Assembly (NCBI GenBank): GCA_963825335.1
Contig: CAWGSP010000001.1
Span: forward strand, 1,674,001 to 1,738,000
Length of the DNA stretch: 64,000 bases
Origin: Methanobacterium_B sp963825335
GTDB taxonomy: Archaea > Methanobacteriota > Methanobacteria > Methanobacteriales > Methanobacteriaceae
Direction: 5' to 3'
Positions 50,451-60,439 of the stretch are shown here, piece by piece. The notes under the pieces were generated by a model, which saw only the letters and a program-made list of their open reading frames with translations, made no database searches and was not told the origin of the DNA. Position 1 is the stretch's first letter; every line of letters begins with the position of its first letter. Position numbers and translations under genes: made by a program.

Positions 50451-50711
50451 GCTTATCACCTATAGCACATTTTAAATATACTTTTTACATTAATTATCTA
50501 TCATTTAGTAAAATTTTTTTTTAAGCATGTTTTAAGCACTGATTTTAGCAAACTCGATTGTTTGCATTGTTATTTTATTAATATAAAACAATATACCAAC
50601 TTTTCGAGTTTTTACAAAGGGATCAGTTAATTTGGACTATATTACGTATTTTTATGTCCATATTGAGTATCTCTTAATGGTTCACATTAAAAGGAAGAGA
50701 TCGTTCAATTT

Positions 50712-51089
50712 TTATTCTAGTTTCAGTTTAATACCACCAATTCTAGGTGCTAAAAAGTTGTATAGCAGTGCGATTATTGCTGCAACTATGAATGTTCCGA
50801 TAAATGTCATTATTGGCCATAATATAATCAGATAAATGGCCCCCATAGCTGTGATTGAACTACCAACAGAGTGAACAATCGCTGTTGTGTTATTGTTTAA
50901 AGCGATTATATGTGTACTAACGCTTTGCAATGTGGAGTAGCCTATTATGAACCAAATAACTCCAGCAATAAATGTTAATATCAAAGAAATCAAAGAAATC
51001 ACAAAGGCGAAAGAAACTACTGGTAATCCTTTAACTTCTCTTATCATTGGATCTGCAGGCATAGATTTTATCTCATTTTTTTCATCCAT
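50712..51089 (-). CDS. Small membrane protein, DUF3566-like
   Basis: A 125-residue protein with a polar N-terminus of 20 residues and two hydrophobic helical regions (VVSFAFVISLISLILTFIAG, then YLIILWPIMTFIGTFIVAAI) separated by a soluble loop. It ends LLYNFLAPRIGGIKLKLE. This arrangement and the YN-APRIGGIKL end are like the DUF3566 transmembrane family, whose role is unknown; assignment is from memory of the pattern. A very strong GGAGGAG lies just ahead of ATG 51089. It is probably a single-gene unit. Confidence 0.72.
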   Translation of the reverse strand: MDEKNEIKSMPADPMIREVKGLPVVSFAFVISLISLILTFIAGVIWFIIGYSTLQSVSTHIIALNNNTTAIVHSVGSSITAMGAIYLIILWPIMTFIGTFIVAAIIALLYNFLAPRIGGIKLKLE

Positions 51090-51535
51090 TTAAACTCCTC
51101 CGGGTATTATTTTCTAACAAATCTTTGATCTGTTAAAATACCTTAGTTTAACCAAATTTGAAAATATAATCAACACATTGAATTAATTAAATATTCTTAG
51201 TTTATTATTCAAATATTATTTAATTGGAGCTTATTACAACTCCCAGTACCGTATTGTAACTTATTATTATTTATATATCCAAGGTTATAAATAATTATTG
51301 TATTAATATCTACCTGGATTGAGGTTCTAAATTTTTATAATAAAAAAATCCGATTATAAGTGAATGGATATGTAAAAATGAAATTCCGATATTTACGAAA
51401 CATGAATAGTACTATTAATTAGAAAGAGATTAATCTCTTAAAAATCTAAATTATTAAGAGCGAAGCAATATATAATCTTGATTAAATTATTTGTGACGAT
51501 CAAATTTCTATTAAAAAATTAATAGGGGGGATAAG
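51090..51535. other. Intergenic region, about 445 bp, divergent promoters
   Basis: Separates the divergent small membrane protein (-) and MFS exporter (+). AT-rich; a TTATATATCC stretch near 51268 could be a TATA element. No coding frame. Confidence 0.45.
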
Positions 51536-53071
51536 ATGGTAGATGAGCAATATAAATGGGGGGCTGTATTAGTTGCGTGTATGGCAATTTTTATAATTGT
51601 TTTAGACACATCTGCTATGAATGTGGCCATAACAACGCTAGTTGTTCAGCTAAACACGACTTTATCAATGATTCAAGCAATAATCGCTTTATATGCACTT
51701 ATAATGGCTTCATTCATGTTATTGGGCAGTAAACTGCAGGATATTTTGGGCAGAAAAAGGACGTTCATGATAGGATTATCGATATATGTAACAGGAACAA
51801 CCATCGCAACGTTCAGTATCAATGCAGCCATGCTTCTGATAGGATGGGCAGTTCTGGAAGGTATAGGTGCCGCATTGATCTTACCTGCCACAACTACACT
51901 TGTGGGTGCAAGTTATGAAGGTAAAGACAGGGTCACGGCCTTTGGAATCTGGGGCGGTATAGCAGCAATGGGGGCAGCCATCGGACCAATAGTAGGCGGA
52001 TTATTCACTACTTATCTAACTTGGAGGCTAGTATTTGGATCGGAAATAGTCATTGTTGCCATCATATTCCTTTTAAGACATTATTTAACAGAATCTGTAC
52101 CAACACTTAAATGGAAAGATCTAGACTTGGTTGGGGCGTTACTTTCCATAGTGTCCCTGCTATTAATTGTTCTTGGTATTTTGTTATTAAGCAGTCCTAA
52201 AAATTGGGATTATGTTGTAACGTTAATTGTTTCTGGATTGATCCTCTTCGCTGTCTTCTTATATTGGCAGAGAAGGAGAACTGATAGGAATTTACAACCC
52301 CTAACAGATATATCCTTACTAAAAAATCGTATATTTGGATTGGGTAATATGAATTCTGTAATACAACAAATACCTCTTGCAGGATTCCTTTTCATCGTAC
52401 CTGTTTTTCTTCAACAGGTAACCAAAGTAAATGCATTCGAAACTGGTCTGGCTCTACTACCCGCTTCCATTGGTATTCTCTTGTTTTCACTAGTCGGTGC
52501 TCGTTTATCTGCAAAATTAGAATCTAAGTACATATTGATGATTGGATTTTTTATTGCGGCAGTTGGTACCTACATATTAGGTGGAGTATTCAATATTAAC
52601 ACTCAAATAGTTAATATCATACCGGGTACAGTGGTGTTTGGAATAGGAATAGGTTTGCTACTTTCACAATTAACAAATATGACCATGTCTGCTGCACGGA
52701 CAGATCAGGAAACAGACGCTGCTGGGATGTTAAATACATTTAAAAATCTGGGTTACTCCATGGGAACAGCATTAATTGGAGTTTTACTCTTACTTGGATT
52801 ATTCGGAGGGCTCACAGCAAGCGTAGTAGCTACTGGACAAACAGGGAATATGACCACAGAACAAGTCCAATCCAATCTCATAAACTATGTAGAAAAGATG
52901 CAGACAGGTGCGCCTCCACAAGTGCCGCCGCAACTAGCCCCACATACCACACAAATCATTGATTCATCATTAAGTTCTGCAATGAAACAAACATTCAATA
53001 TTTTGTCGTTAATCCTTTTATTGGGACTAGTAACAAGCATATTTATTCCTCAAAGGAAAAAATCGAGTTGA
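51536..53071 (+). CDS. MFS multidrug exporter, DHA2 (EmrB/QacA) family
   Basis: A 511-residue protein with about 14 hydrophobic helices. The start (VACMAIFIIVLDTSAMNVAI) carries the LDxTxxNVA motif of drug:H+ antiporters in helix 1; KLQDILGRKR is the loop 2-3 signature and the Gly/Pro-rich GGIAAMGAAIGPIVGGLFT is the antiporter motif C. Such proteins pump drugs or bile salts out using the proton or sodium gradient. AGGGGGG precedes ATG 51536. It has its own promoter region and no partner membrane-fusion protein, as expected in archaea. The natural substrate is unknown. Confidence 0.92.
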   Translation: MVDEQYKWGAVLVACMAIFIIVLDTSAMNVAITTLVVQLNTTLSMIQAIIALYALIMASFMLLGSKLQDILGRKRTFMIGLSIYVTGTTIATFSINAAMLLIGWAVLEGIGAALILPATTTLVGASYEGKDRVTAFGIWGGIAAMGAAIGPIVGGLFTTYLTWRLVFGSEIVIVAIIFLLRHYLTESVPTLKWKDLDLVGALLSIVSLLLIVLGILLLSSPKNWDYVVTLIVSGLILFAVFLYWQRRRTDRNLQPLTDISLLKNRIFGLGNMNSVIQQIPLAGFLFIVPVFLQQVTKVNAFETGLALLPASIGILLFSLVGARLSAKLESKYILMIGFFIAAVGTYILGGVFNINTQIVNIIPGTVVFGIGIGLLLSQLTNMTMSAARTDQETDAAGMLNTFKNLGYSMGTALIGVLLLLGLFGGLTASVVATGQTGNMTTEQVQSNLINYVEKMQTGAPPQVPPQLAPHTTQIIDSSLSSAMKQTFNILSLILLLGLVTSIFIPQRKKSS

Positions 53072-53325
53072 ATAAAGGGTTACAATATTTTAAATTGTAA
53101 CTAACCAATTTTTTTTTAGGATGAATTGTTCATTATACCGTTCGATAAAATTAAAAAAAATTAAATGTCAAAACATATTGCCCATTTCAAGTGGATTTTT
53201 GTTTTTTCTTTGGTTGAGTTTTGAAGTTCCATAACTTGGATTCGGTCTTTTTGAACATTTATTAAAAAGAATATATTTTAATTATACTTTCTCTATACAA
53301 CTTAATCCTAAGTTTATGTACAGTT

Positions 53326-54078
53326 TCATTGCCTTCTACTGAATAGATATGTTCCAATCACGACTACAGCTGCATCGAAGATGAATATAATGAATAGTTC
53401 AGAATACAGTGGTAGGAATGTATGCCATCCATTGATCATCACGCCTCTTAATGCATCAACACCGTAAGTTAGGGGATTAATATAAAATACCCATCTTATA
53501 TATGATGGTAATGATACTACAGGGAACAAAGCACCACTCAAGAAGAACATAGGCAAATTAACGAAGGTTACAATCGTTCCGAAACTTTCGAGGCTGCTCA
53601 TTAGACTTGCAATTATGAGGCCGATACATGTCAATCCAATTGTGACCAGTATCATCACGGGTATGGCTAAACTTATAGCATACCATGTTAGTGGTACTCC
53701 AATAATTAAACCCAATAAAATAACTACGAATCCTTGTATTATGGCTGCTGTTGCAACTCCAAACATTTTACCTGCAAAGATAGAAGTACGACCGATCGGT
53801 GCAACCAATATTTCTTTCATAAAACCGAACTGTCTGTCCCAGATAACAGAAATACCCAAAAATATTGAGGTAAATAGAATAGACTGTGCAATAATACCGG
53901 GCAGCAGGAACTGTATATAATTAAAACCACTTGTTTTCAGTGAAAGCCCCACACCCCCTCCAAAAATAACAAGCCAAAGTAATGGTGTGATCAACGAACT
54001 TATCAACCTAGAACGGTCACGTATAAAACGTTTAAGCTCACGTTTCCATAAAGCATAAACTCCTCTAATTTCGCTTAT
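53326..54078 (-). CDS. ABC-2 type exporter permease
   Basis: The permease half of a drug/lipid exporter with six helices (LWLVIFGGGVGLSL, LPGIIAQSILFTSIFLGISV, FMKEILVAPIGR in the loop, and the LSGALFPVVSLPSYIRW end). The first canonical start, TTG 54006, would delete the conserved amphipathic N-terminus. Reading on upstream gives EIRGVYALWKRELKRFIRD and an ATA codon at 54078 that overlaps the ATPase stop (ATAA), eight bases past GAGGGGG. That would yield 250 residues, the usual length. It works with the ATPase at 54075-55061 and is translationally coupled to it. Confidence 0.85.
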   Translation of the reverse strand: MSEIRGVYALWKRELKRFIRDRSRLISSLITPLLWLVIFGGGVGLSLKTSGFNYIQFLLPGIIAQSILFTSIFLGISVIWDRQFGFMKEILVAPIGRTSIFAGKMFGVATAAIIQGFVVILLGLIIGVPLTWYAISLAIPVMILVTIGLTCIGLIIASLMSSLESFGTIVTFVNLPMFFLSGALFPVVSLPSYIRWVFYINPLTYGVDALRGVMINGWHTFLPLYSELFIIFIFDAAVVVIGTYLFSRRQ

Positions 54079-55061
54079 TTTATATTCCCCCTCATTCTAG
54101 CAGCCATTCCACTGAGTTCTTTTTCCCCGCTTTCACGTATTTCATGACCTGTGAAGAACATGAAGGCATCATCTAATTCAGGTTCTTTTATTGTGATATT
54201 ATTAATATAAACACCAGCAGAAACTGCTAATTCAACAACGCGTGCGAGCGATGTGTGGGCATTGTCAACCGTTAAAATCAATTCCTTTTCAGTCTTTATT
54301 ATATTATCGGCTAGATTATTATCTTTAATTTTTTCAGATAAAAGATCGTTATCACTGGACTCAATTATGATGGACTCACCTTCCAATTTACTTTTAAGAT
54401 TTTGTGGAGTGTCTAATGCAATGATTTTACTCTTGTCAATGATAGCTATTCTATCGCAGAGTTTGTCTGCTTCTTCCATGTAGTGTGTTGTGAGTATTAT
54501 GGTGATGTTCTCACGTTGTTTCAGATCTCTTATATAACTCCATATATGGTCACGGCTTTGGGGGTCTAGGCCGACTGTAGGTTCATCCAAGAATAATACA
54601 CGAGGATAATGAATTAGACTTCTTGCTATTTCCAAACGTCGTCTCATACCGCCAGAATATGTATTAACAAAACTAGATGCACGATCCTCGAGTTCGACAA
54701 GTTTCAGTACTTCACTTATTCTGGAATACATAACATCGCGTGGCACATCATAAAGATCTGCATGCAATTCCATATTTTCCATACCTGTTAACTTATCATC
54801 TATGCTTGGGTCCTGAAAAACTATTCCAATCGAACGTCTAACATCTGATGCTTGGGTTTTAATGTCGTAACCTTCAACTTTAGCAGTGCCAGATGAAGGT
54901 TTTAGGATGGTGCATAACATTGAAATGAATGTGCTTTTCCCGGCACCGTTAGGACCTAACAAACCAAATATTTCACCTTGCTCAACACTGAGATCAACGT
55001 TATCAACAGCTGTCATGTCATTGAATTTTTTAGTTAAACCCATGGTCTCTATTGCTTTCAT
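54075..55061 (-). CDS. ABC transporter ATP-binding protein, DrrA-like
   Basis: A 328-residue ATPase with Walker A GPNGAGKS (about 37-44), Q-loop FQDPSIDDKLTG, signature YSGGMRRRLEIARS, Walker B VLFLDEPTVGLDP and an H-loop TTHYMEEAD. The extra 90 residues after the H-loop are the regulatory tail typical of the DrrA/daunorubicin-resistance type. It drives export of drugs, lipids or glycolipids through the partner permease encoded next. A weak GATGA precedes the ATG. The pair overlaps by four bases. Substrate unknown. Confidence 0.93.
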   Translation of the reverse strand: MKAIETMGLTKKFNDMTAVDNVDLSVEQGEIFGLLGPNGAGKSTFISMLCTILKPSSGTAKVEGYDIKTQASDVRRSIGIVFQDPSIDDKLTGMENMELHADLYDVPRDVMYSRISEVLKLVELEDRASSFVNTYSGGMRRRLEIARSLIHYPRVLFLDEPTVGLDPQSRDHIWSYIRDLKQRENITIILTTHYMEEADKLCDRIAIIDKSKIIALDTPQNLKSKLEGESIIIESSDNDLLSEKIKDNNLADNIIKTEKELILTVDNAHTSLARVVELAVSAGVYINNITIKEPELDDAFMFFTGHEIRESGEKELSGMAARMRGNIK

Positions 55062-55279
55062 AGTTCATCTTCATCCCAAACAAAGTTTATTAAAACTTAT
55101 TATTCACTGATAACTGTATTTTAGAGTACAACCCATATATATTTTTATATAAGAGTATTATAATCCTATTTTCTGATTCTATTGTTTTATTAATTAAATA
55201 ATCTAAAAAAAATTAATCTAAAATAAAACTTTCCAAAAAAAAAAATTTCGATCCCAAATAAATACAAAATTATGGAAAT

Positions 55280-56020
55280 TTATCCTGCTAATTCTTCAAG
55301 CTTCTTATTTGGATCGTTGGTAAATAGCCCACCATGATAGGTAATTACTTTTTCCACATCTAATTGAACAAATTTTTTGATTGATTCGACAGCCAAATCC
55401 ATTTCCGGAGTATGCTGAGGATTGGGACCGGTTAATTCACCATCATCCAGGTTTAACATGTCACCTGCAACCAAGATCTTACTCTTTTTAAGGTATAGGC
55501 AGATGTGTCCTGGTGTGTGTCCTGGTGTATGGATGATCAAGATACCACCACAGTAAGGTAGTTCAACACCATCTTCCAATGTTCTATCCACCTGGGCTTT
55601 GGGTGAATTTTTAAATAATTCCATCATAGCATTTCGCTTATCAACGGGCATTGATTTAAGTTGTTCTTGCATTTTTGCTCTGCTTTCTGGTGTGCTTTTA
55701 TCTAACTTCTTCTCTCCCTGGATGTATGGTTTATCATCTTCGTGTGACATGACCTCAATTTTATTATTGGCCCTTAAAATATCGGGCAGACCACCAATAT
55801 GATCAACATCCTGGTGTGTTATTATTATTTTATTAAGCTTATCAAAAGATACTCCGGCCTTACTCATTTCTTCCTGAATTCCATCTAATCCTCCGGGTAA
55901 ACCAGTATCTACCAGAATCACATTTTCATCATCCCAGATTAGAGTAGGATAAAAATTTCTTTTCTCCCCACCCATATTCATCGATAAAACAATCATTTCT
56001 ACACCATCTGCTATCCTCAT
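55280..56020 (-). CDS. MBL-fold metallo-hydrolase
   Basis: A 246-residue protein of the metallo-beta-lactamase fold. The metal motif is read as ITHQDVDHIGGLPD, in which the second His of HxHxDH is replaced by Asp, as in several MBL subfamilies. LVDTGLPGGLDGI is the beta-strand loop before it, HTPGHTPGHICLYL holds the third histidine region and VAGDMLNLDDGEL the bridging Asp; a late histidine appears in VITYHGGLF. It is likely a thiolesterase or similar hydrolase; the substrate cannot be told. GGGGGAATA precedes ATG 56020. Confidence 0.87.
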   Translation of the reverse strand: MRIADGVEMIVLSMNMGGEKRNFYPTLIWDDENVILVDTGLPGGLDGIQEEMSKAGVSFDKLNKIIITHQDVDHIGGLPDILRANNKIEVMSHEDDKPYIQGEKKLDKSTPESRAKMQEQLKSMPVDKRNAMMELFKNSPKAQVDRTLEDGVELPYCGGILIIHTPGHTPGHICLYLKKSKILVAGDMLNLDDGELTGPNPQHTPEMDLAVESIKKFVQLDVEKVITYHGGLFTNDPNKKLEELAG

Positions 56021-56174
56021 ACCAGTATTCCCCCATTCTTTTTTTTATCAAATTTGATTATTGTCCAATTACATATATATTTTAAATAATTTTTTTGGTT
56101 TTAATGGATCTGGTTGAAAGTTTAGAAAACGTTGCGTAAATTCTTACAGATTTTTTTATTCTGCAATGTAATTT

Positions 56175-56519
56175 TCATGATTTATCTGATTCTGGAGGGT
56201 TAAATTCACTGTTAATGAGTCTCAAGATCATAGTGGTAAAATAAATATGTTGTCTGTGTGAAAATGATAATTTGCACTTCGAACACAGATGCCACAACTC
56301 ATCACGGTCATCATTTAATTGATAATCTTTCATAGAAGATTTGCAGTTAGGACACTCCATCGAATCACCACCATCCATTTCATTTATCACGATTTTCCCT
56401 ACAATTCCCTTAGTATATTTAAACCATTTTAAAAATTCCTTTTTGGGAGTTATAACCAGTTCCAATTCGTCTAAATTCTCAATTTGTTCTTTTATTTTAA
56501 GTTTGTTAATGTCATCCAT
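56175..56519 (-). CDS. Zinc-ribbon protein of unknown function
   Basis: A 114-residue protein with an acidic helical N-terminus (DINKLKIKEQIENLDELELV), a beta part (FLKWFKYTKGIVGKIVINEM) and a zinc ribbon ECPNCKSSM ... HLCSKCKLSF. The zinc knuckles suggest nucleic acid or protein binding. ATG 56519 is preferred to the upstream in-frame start at 56531 because GGTGATTTCA immediately precedes it. No family name recognised. It stands alone on the - strand. Confidence 0.72.
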   Translation of the reverse strand: MDDINKLKIKEQIENLDELELVITPKKEFLKWFKYTKGIVGKIVINEMDGGDSMECPNCKSSMKDYQLNDDRDELWHLCSKCKLSFSHRQHIYFTTMILRLINSEFNPPESDKS

Positions 56520-56603
56520 TGAAATCACCAAATTAAATTAGGTCAATGTGAATGGTGGGCATAACGGTAGAGCATTTGAGAAGAAATTATGATATAAAAA
56601 AAA

Positions 56604-57230
56604 TTAGTTCAGATATAAGTTTCTTTCAAATGAAAAAATAGTATAACCTATTTCTAGTTCAACTACAATGATTATTGGTGGTTTATTTGTTTCATAGGTG
56701 CTTTTTACAACACATGAGCCCAACTACTCAGACGCTATGCCAAAGTGATACGATAGTCTTGTTACTGTTCTTGGCCTTCCATTCTTACCGTCCATTGATC
56801 CGCCATTAGCAAGTAAATGAAAGTGAATATACGTACCAGTCCAATTGCAGTTACATTTTTTTATCATAGTACGGTGTGATGTTTTTTACTTGGAAGTGGT
56901 ATGTGTAGAATTTGTCTATTGTCGATGGTAGTCGAATTTTTACCCACAAAATCCGAGAAATGCTGCCGAGTTGTAAAATCAGAGCCATCTAAGATTATGT
57001 CGCCCTCATTTTCAGTAGCTGGCTAGGTTATGTTAATATAATCTCCAACCTGAACTACACCCCTCAAATCATTCTCAACTATGTATCTTTGACTGAATAT
57101 GATTTTTGTGGGTACGGCCTCCAATTACCCAATTTATCTTTATACAAGGCACAAGTTATCGTATCTTTCCATGTGTATGTGGGTTTGTGGAGTTTTAGGT
57201 ATTATTCCCACAACATCGGGCTGATTAGAA
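56604..57230 (-). pseudogene. Decayed gene for a beta-rich exported-type protein
   Basis: On the - strand a frame around 57095-56875 reads KIIFSQRYIVENDLRGVVQV and GDIILDGSDFTTRQHFSDFV, with one stop inside. It then shifts to CNWTGTYIHFHLLANGGSMD and RPRTVTRLSYHFGIASE, meets a stop at about 56728, and continues with ETNKPPIIIVVELEIGYTIF to a TAA at 56604. Strand/turn-rich composition suggests an Ig-like or immunity/adhesion type domain. At least two stops and one frameshift exclude a working protein. No homologue is recognised. Confidence 0.6.
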
Positions 57231-57472
57231 GTAGCTCAAAGTCGGAAGGATAAAAATGCGATAGATTATTATGAATCTGAATTTCAAAAAACGCAATTGA
57301 AAATAGCCGATTATGAGAGTGGGCATCGTTAAATATTTACTAGTTAAATATCAACAGCAACTGGTATTAATTAAAATGAGGGATATATTGAAATTAGCCG
57401 ATCAAAAAAGAAAGTAGATGTTTCGATGAAAACAGTAGAGTTGCAGAAAACAAGAATTGGGGTGATCTTTTA

Positions 57473-57766
57473 TTGATAACTAAAGATGAAGATTCATGGG
57501 GCGTTTTTATAGGGGAAATAGAAGGAATACTGGATGACTGGAATTTATTAGATAAATCCCGTACTTATATTACGGATGTGGACGTTGATGATTTCTATTC
57601 TAAAGTAAATTACACTGCTCATATCCCTATAACCAATAAGCTTTCGCATATTCAATGTCAAAAATTAAAAACAATTGTTAAAATGTTGAACAGGGATGCA
57701 GACCAAACTGTCAAATTTGATTATGAACTAACCAACATGAAAAAATTATGGTTAGAATTTTTCTAG
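57473..57766 (+). CDS. Small hypothetical protein
   Basis: A 97-residue acidic soluble protein with no recognised motif: DEDSWGVFIGEIEGILDDWN, then DVDVDDFYSKVNYTAHIPIT and a helix-rich end (KLKTIVKMLNRDADQT). The start is TTG 57473, supported by GGGGTGAT (57458-57465) at normal spacing. Composition is even and the coding pattern looks real, but the family is unknown. It is alone on the + strand next to the decayed gene, so it could be a young or relic ORF. Confidence 0.55.
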   Translation: MITKDEDSWGVFIGEIEGILDDWNLLDKSRTYITDVDVDDFYSKVNYTAHIPITNKLSHIQCQKLKTIVKMLNRDADQTVKFDYELTNMKKLWLEFF

Positions 57767-58011
57767 ACATACTCAAGTCTTGTACTATGTATCTAACTAA
57801 AACTTCAAGCTAGAACTCTTAAATTAGATTTATTTTGCTTAAATTAATATGAGTCAAAGGATTAAAAAAAAATTTGTAAATAACAAATTTTTTTATTCAT
57901 CTTCTATTAAATTGGTTTGAATATCTATTAAACTAATTACAAGACTTCAAATGCTTTACTATATCCAAATCGAACAGACTCCTACATATTAAAACAAAAT
58001 AATTAGGATAT

Positions 58012-58251
58012 TTAAAGAACTGTTCGTCTTACAATCACATCTGCAACGTCTTCTGCACTTTCAAAAGGAAAATCTTCGGCAATAAGGAAATTTCCTGTGT
58101 CACCTATTTTTAATTCCACATCACCAGATTTGTAAGTAGTTTCTTTCCCCTCTGGAAAAGCATCTAAAAACGCATCCAAAGTTTTTAGTGGAAACTTAGT
58201 ATTTCCAAGGGTTCCCACAATCTGTTGATTTAAATCTTTTTTAACATCCAT
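58012..58251 (-). CDS. MTH865 family protein
   Basis: A 79-residue protein that matches the MTH865 family of methanogens: VKKDLNQQIVGTLGNTKFPL, then KSGDVELKIGDTGNFLIAED and FPFESAEDVADVIVRR. The family was solved as a small helical, EF-hand-like fold; no biochemical role has been shown. ATG 58251 is chosen over ATG 58260, which overlaps the GGAGATG ribosome site. A single-gene unit typical of Methanobacteriales, so it supports the taxonomic reading. Confidence 0.9.
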   Translation of the reverse strand: MDVKKDLNQQIVGTLGNTKFPLKTLDAFLDAFPEGKETTYKSGDVELKIGDTGNFLIAEDFPFESAEDVADVIVRRTVL

Positions 58252-58260
58252 CTTTATCAT

Positions 58261-58832
58261 CTCCTTTAAATCGTGTTCAATAAATAATTACAGTTTCTAA
58301 TAATTTAAATCCCGATAAACATTAACGAGAGAGATATTTTAGTATCTGTTTTCTTACTGACCTGGCAGATTTTATGATACAAATAATTTTAAACAGATAA
58401 TTCCAGATGGTAAAGATAAATCGATCAAACATTTTTCATGTCTATCAATTTTAACAGTTTTTCAAAAAAAACATAGTTATTCTTATATAATTCTTTTTAT
58501 TTGTAATTTAGGGTTTAAATTCTGGCTACTTTTTAGATAAAATTGATGGTTTTTATCGAGTTATTATTTCTATTTAATACCACATAAAATTAAAACCAAT
58601 GGAAGATGGTGATCTTTGAAGCATAATACCCTTAATCAGATAATTTTTTTAATCACTTGTTAAGGAAGATTATTTTAACCTGATTTGCAGAATCATTATC
58701 GTGCCAAAATAGTCTAGATCATTAAATTTATTAATTTTTGAGTTCACAATATATAATGAAAAATAACTAAGAGATTTTTTTATAAAAAAAAATAATCTGA
58801 ATCAACAAAATCTGAGATAGTGAAAGGACAAG
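58261..58832. other. Intergenic region, about 570 bp
   Basis: AT-rich divergent region between MTH865 (-) and a membrane protein gene (+). No coding frame or repeat recognised. Confidence 0.5.
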
Positions 58833-59226
58833 ATGGACAAGAAAAGCTCGATACACATGCATTTCACGAGTGCAGCTAGAGTATTGGCAGCTTTGTTTGG
58901 TATTGGCTTCATTTTTGGCATTCTTTTATCTCCCTTGGGATTTGAAACTCGTTCGCCAGAAATACGGACACTGGATTTTGCAGGTTTTTTCATTATTGTC
59001 GGGATACTAATTCCCCCTTGACGGACTAGTTTCGTTATGGCTGCGAAGACCAAGAATTGCCGGAATATTGGCGGGAATTGATGCAGTTTTTCTTTTTTGC
59101 AATGACTATACCATTCAAAAATTTTTTAACTCAAGAAGTCGAGCAATTCCTTTATTACTAGGTCTGAATGGGTTTGTATTATGCAATGTGGCCCATTTTT
59201 CACTTCCACATATTTGTTATTTTTAA
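58833..59226 (+). pseudogene. Small membrane protein, frameshifted in a C-run
   Basis: AAAGGAC precedes ATG 58833. The first frame encodes SSIHMHFTSAARVLAALFGI and two hydrophobic helices, then stops at IPP in the CCCCC run near 58995-59019. Removing one C restores a frame that continues LDGLVSLWLRRPRIAGILAG and FLFCNDYTIQKFFNSRSRA. That second frame runs about 100 bases into the convergent hydrolase gene before stopping at 59226. A single homopolymer base explains the break, so a sequencing slip or a phase-variable tract is possible. Function unknown. Confidence 0.55.
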
Positions 59227-59956
59227 TGGCTTCAGGTAATCTTCTTCCTGTAGAGTCTATTGGAAGGACCCTGTCTTTATCACCGTGCATGATTAGTGTG
59301 GGCACATCATTTTTTTTAAGGTCTTCTCTGAAGTCTGTTAACCAAGATTTTGTGCATTCAAGAGTTCCTGTTGGAGATGCTCTTGATGCAATATTCCAAC
59401 TGTACTGGACAGCTGGTTTACTTATTAATTTACCCTCATTTTCATCTAGATTGTAAAAATCAGAAAAGAACTGGGTTAGAAATGCCAGACGATCATCTTT
59501 TATTGCATTCATAATTCCGTCAAAAACTTCTTTATCAACTCCTTTAGGATTATCAGAAGTCTTCAGTAGGTACGGTGGAACAGAAGATATTAAAACCGCT
59601 TTTTCAATATTTTCCGAGCCGTATTTACTCAAATATCGAGTCACTTCTCCTGTACCCATTGAAAACCCCACCAACGTAACATTGTTGAGGTTTAATTTTT
59701 TAATCAATTTATTTAAATCATCTGTAAACGTGTTATAATCATAGCCTGTTGTTGGTTTACTCGATTGTCCAAATCCTCTTCGATCGTATGATATTACTCG
59801 ATATCCTGCATCTAGTAAAGCTGCTTCCTGTTTTTCCCATGAGTCTCCATTTAACGGCCATCCATGTATTAATACTACGGGTTTACCAGTACCAAGATCT
59901 CTATAATGGATTTTAATTTCTTCAGAATTCTCAGTTCCAACATTTACATAACCCAT
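59126..59956 (-). CDS. Alpha/beta hydrolase, non-heme chloroperoxidase/esterase type
   Basis: A 276-residue alpha/beta hydrolase with a complete triad: Ser99 in VGFSMG, Asp228 in HGDKDRVLP and His257 in GPHCI. HGWPLNGDSW supplies the oxyanion region and YDRRGFGQSSKP is typical of the chloroperoxidase/esterase clade. Most members are carboxylesterases or lactonases; halogenation is a side activity. The length is normal. The gene overlaps the end of the frameshifted membrane gene on the other strand. The start has a gentle GGAGG region further up. Physiological substrate unknown. Confidence 0.9.
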   Translation of the reverse strand: MGYVNVGTENSEEIKIHYRDLGTGKPVVLIHGWPLNGDSWEKQEAALLDAGYRVISYDRRGFGQSSKPTTGYDYNTFTDDLNKLIKKLNLNNVTLVGFSMGTGEVTRYLSKYGSENIEKAVLISSVPPYLLKTSDNPKGVDKEVFDGIMNAIKDDRLAFLTQFFSDFYNLDENEGKLISKPAVQYSWNIASRASPTGTLECTKSWLTDFREDLKKNDVPTLIMHGDKDRVLPIDSTGRRLPEAIKNNKYVEVKNGPHCIIQTHSDLVIKELLDFLS

Positions 59957-60439
59957 CTATTTCATACCTCCATCAATAGAAAAATTCTTTCACATTTTCA
60001 TTCATATTATATTATGAGTTTTGAATAGTATAATTTTTGCTGCTTATAACAGCCTATTACACCAAGGTTATTGATGAATCTATATTCAGTACTGAATATT
60101 CATGACTTCTTAAATTCTTAAAATTGCTAACTTACTAGAAATGATACGATCTGATGTTTATTCATGGGTGAATCTCTTAAGATGTGTTTATTATTAATAC
60201 AAAAAAAATTGGCCTATGTTTCATTGAAATGAGATTTATAAGAGAATAATATGTATATTGTTATTTCCGTTTTATTCATCAATCACAATTTCTAATATCG
60301 AGATTCTACACAAAAAAATTGTATTTTTATTTAAAACCATGAAAATAGTCATTATATTTGAAAATAGTCATTATATTCGGAAATATAGAGAATTATATTT
60401 AATAGATAATTTAATGATCTAAAATTACGTAGGATAACA
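59957..60439. other. Intergenic region, about 480 bp, with a tandem repeat
   Basis: AT-rich. The only structure seen is the 19-bp tandem duplication at 60341-60378, listed separately. Confidence 0.45.
60341..60378 (+). repeat. Two tandem copies of a 19-bp sequence
   Basis: GAAAATAGTCATTATATT plus T (60341-60359) is followed at once by the same 18 bases plus C (60360-60378). It lies about 60 bp upstream of a small membrane ORF. Confidence 0.85.
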
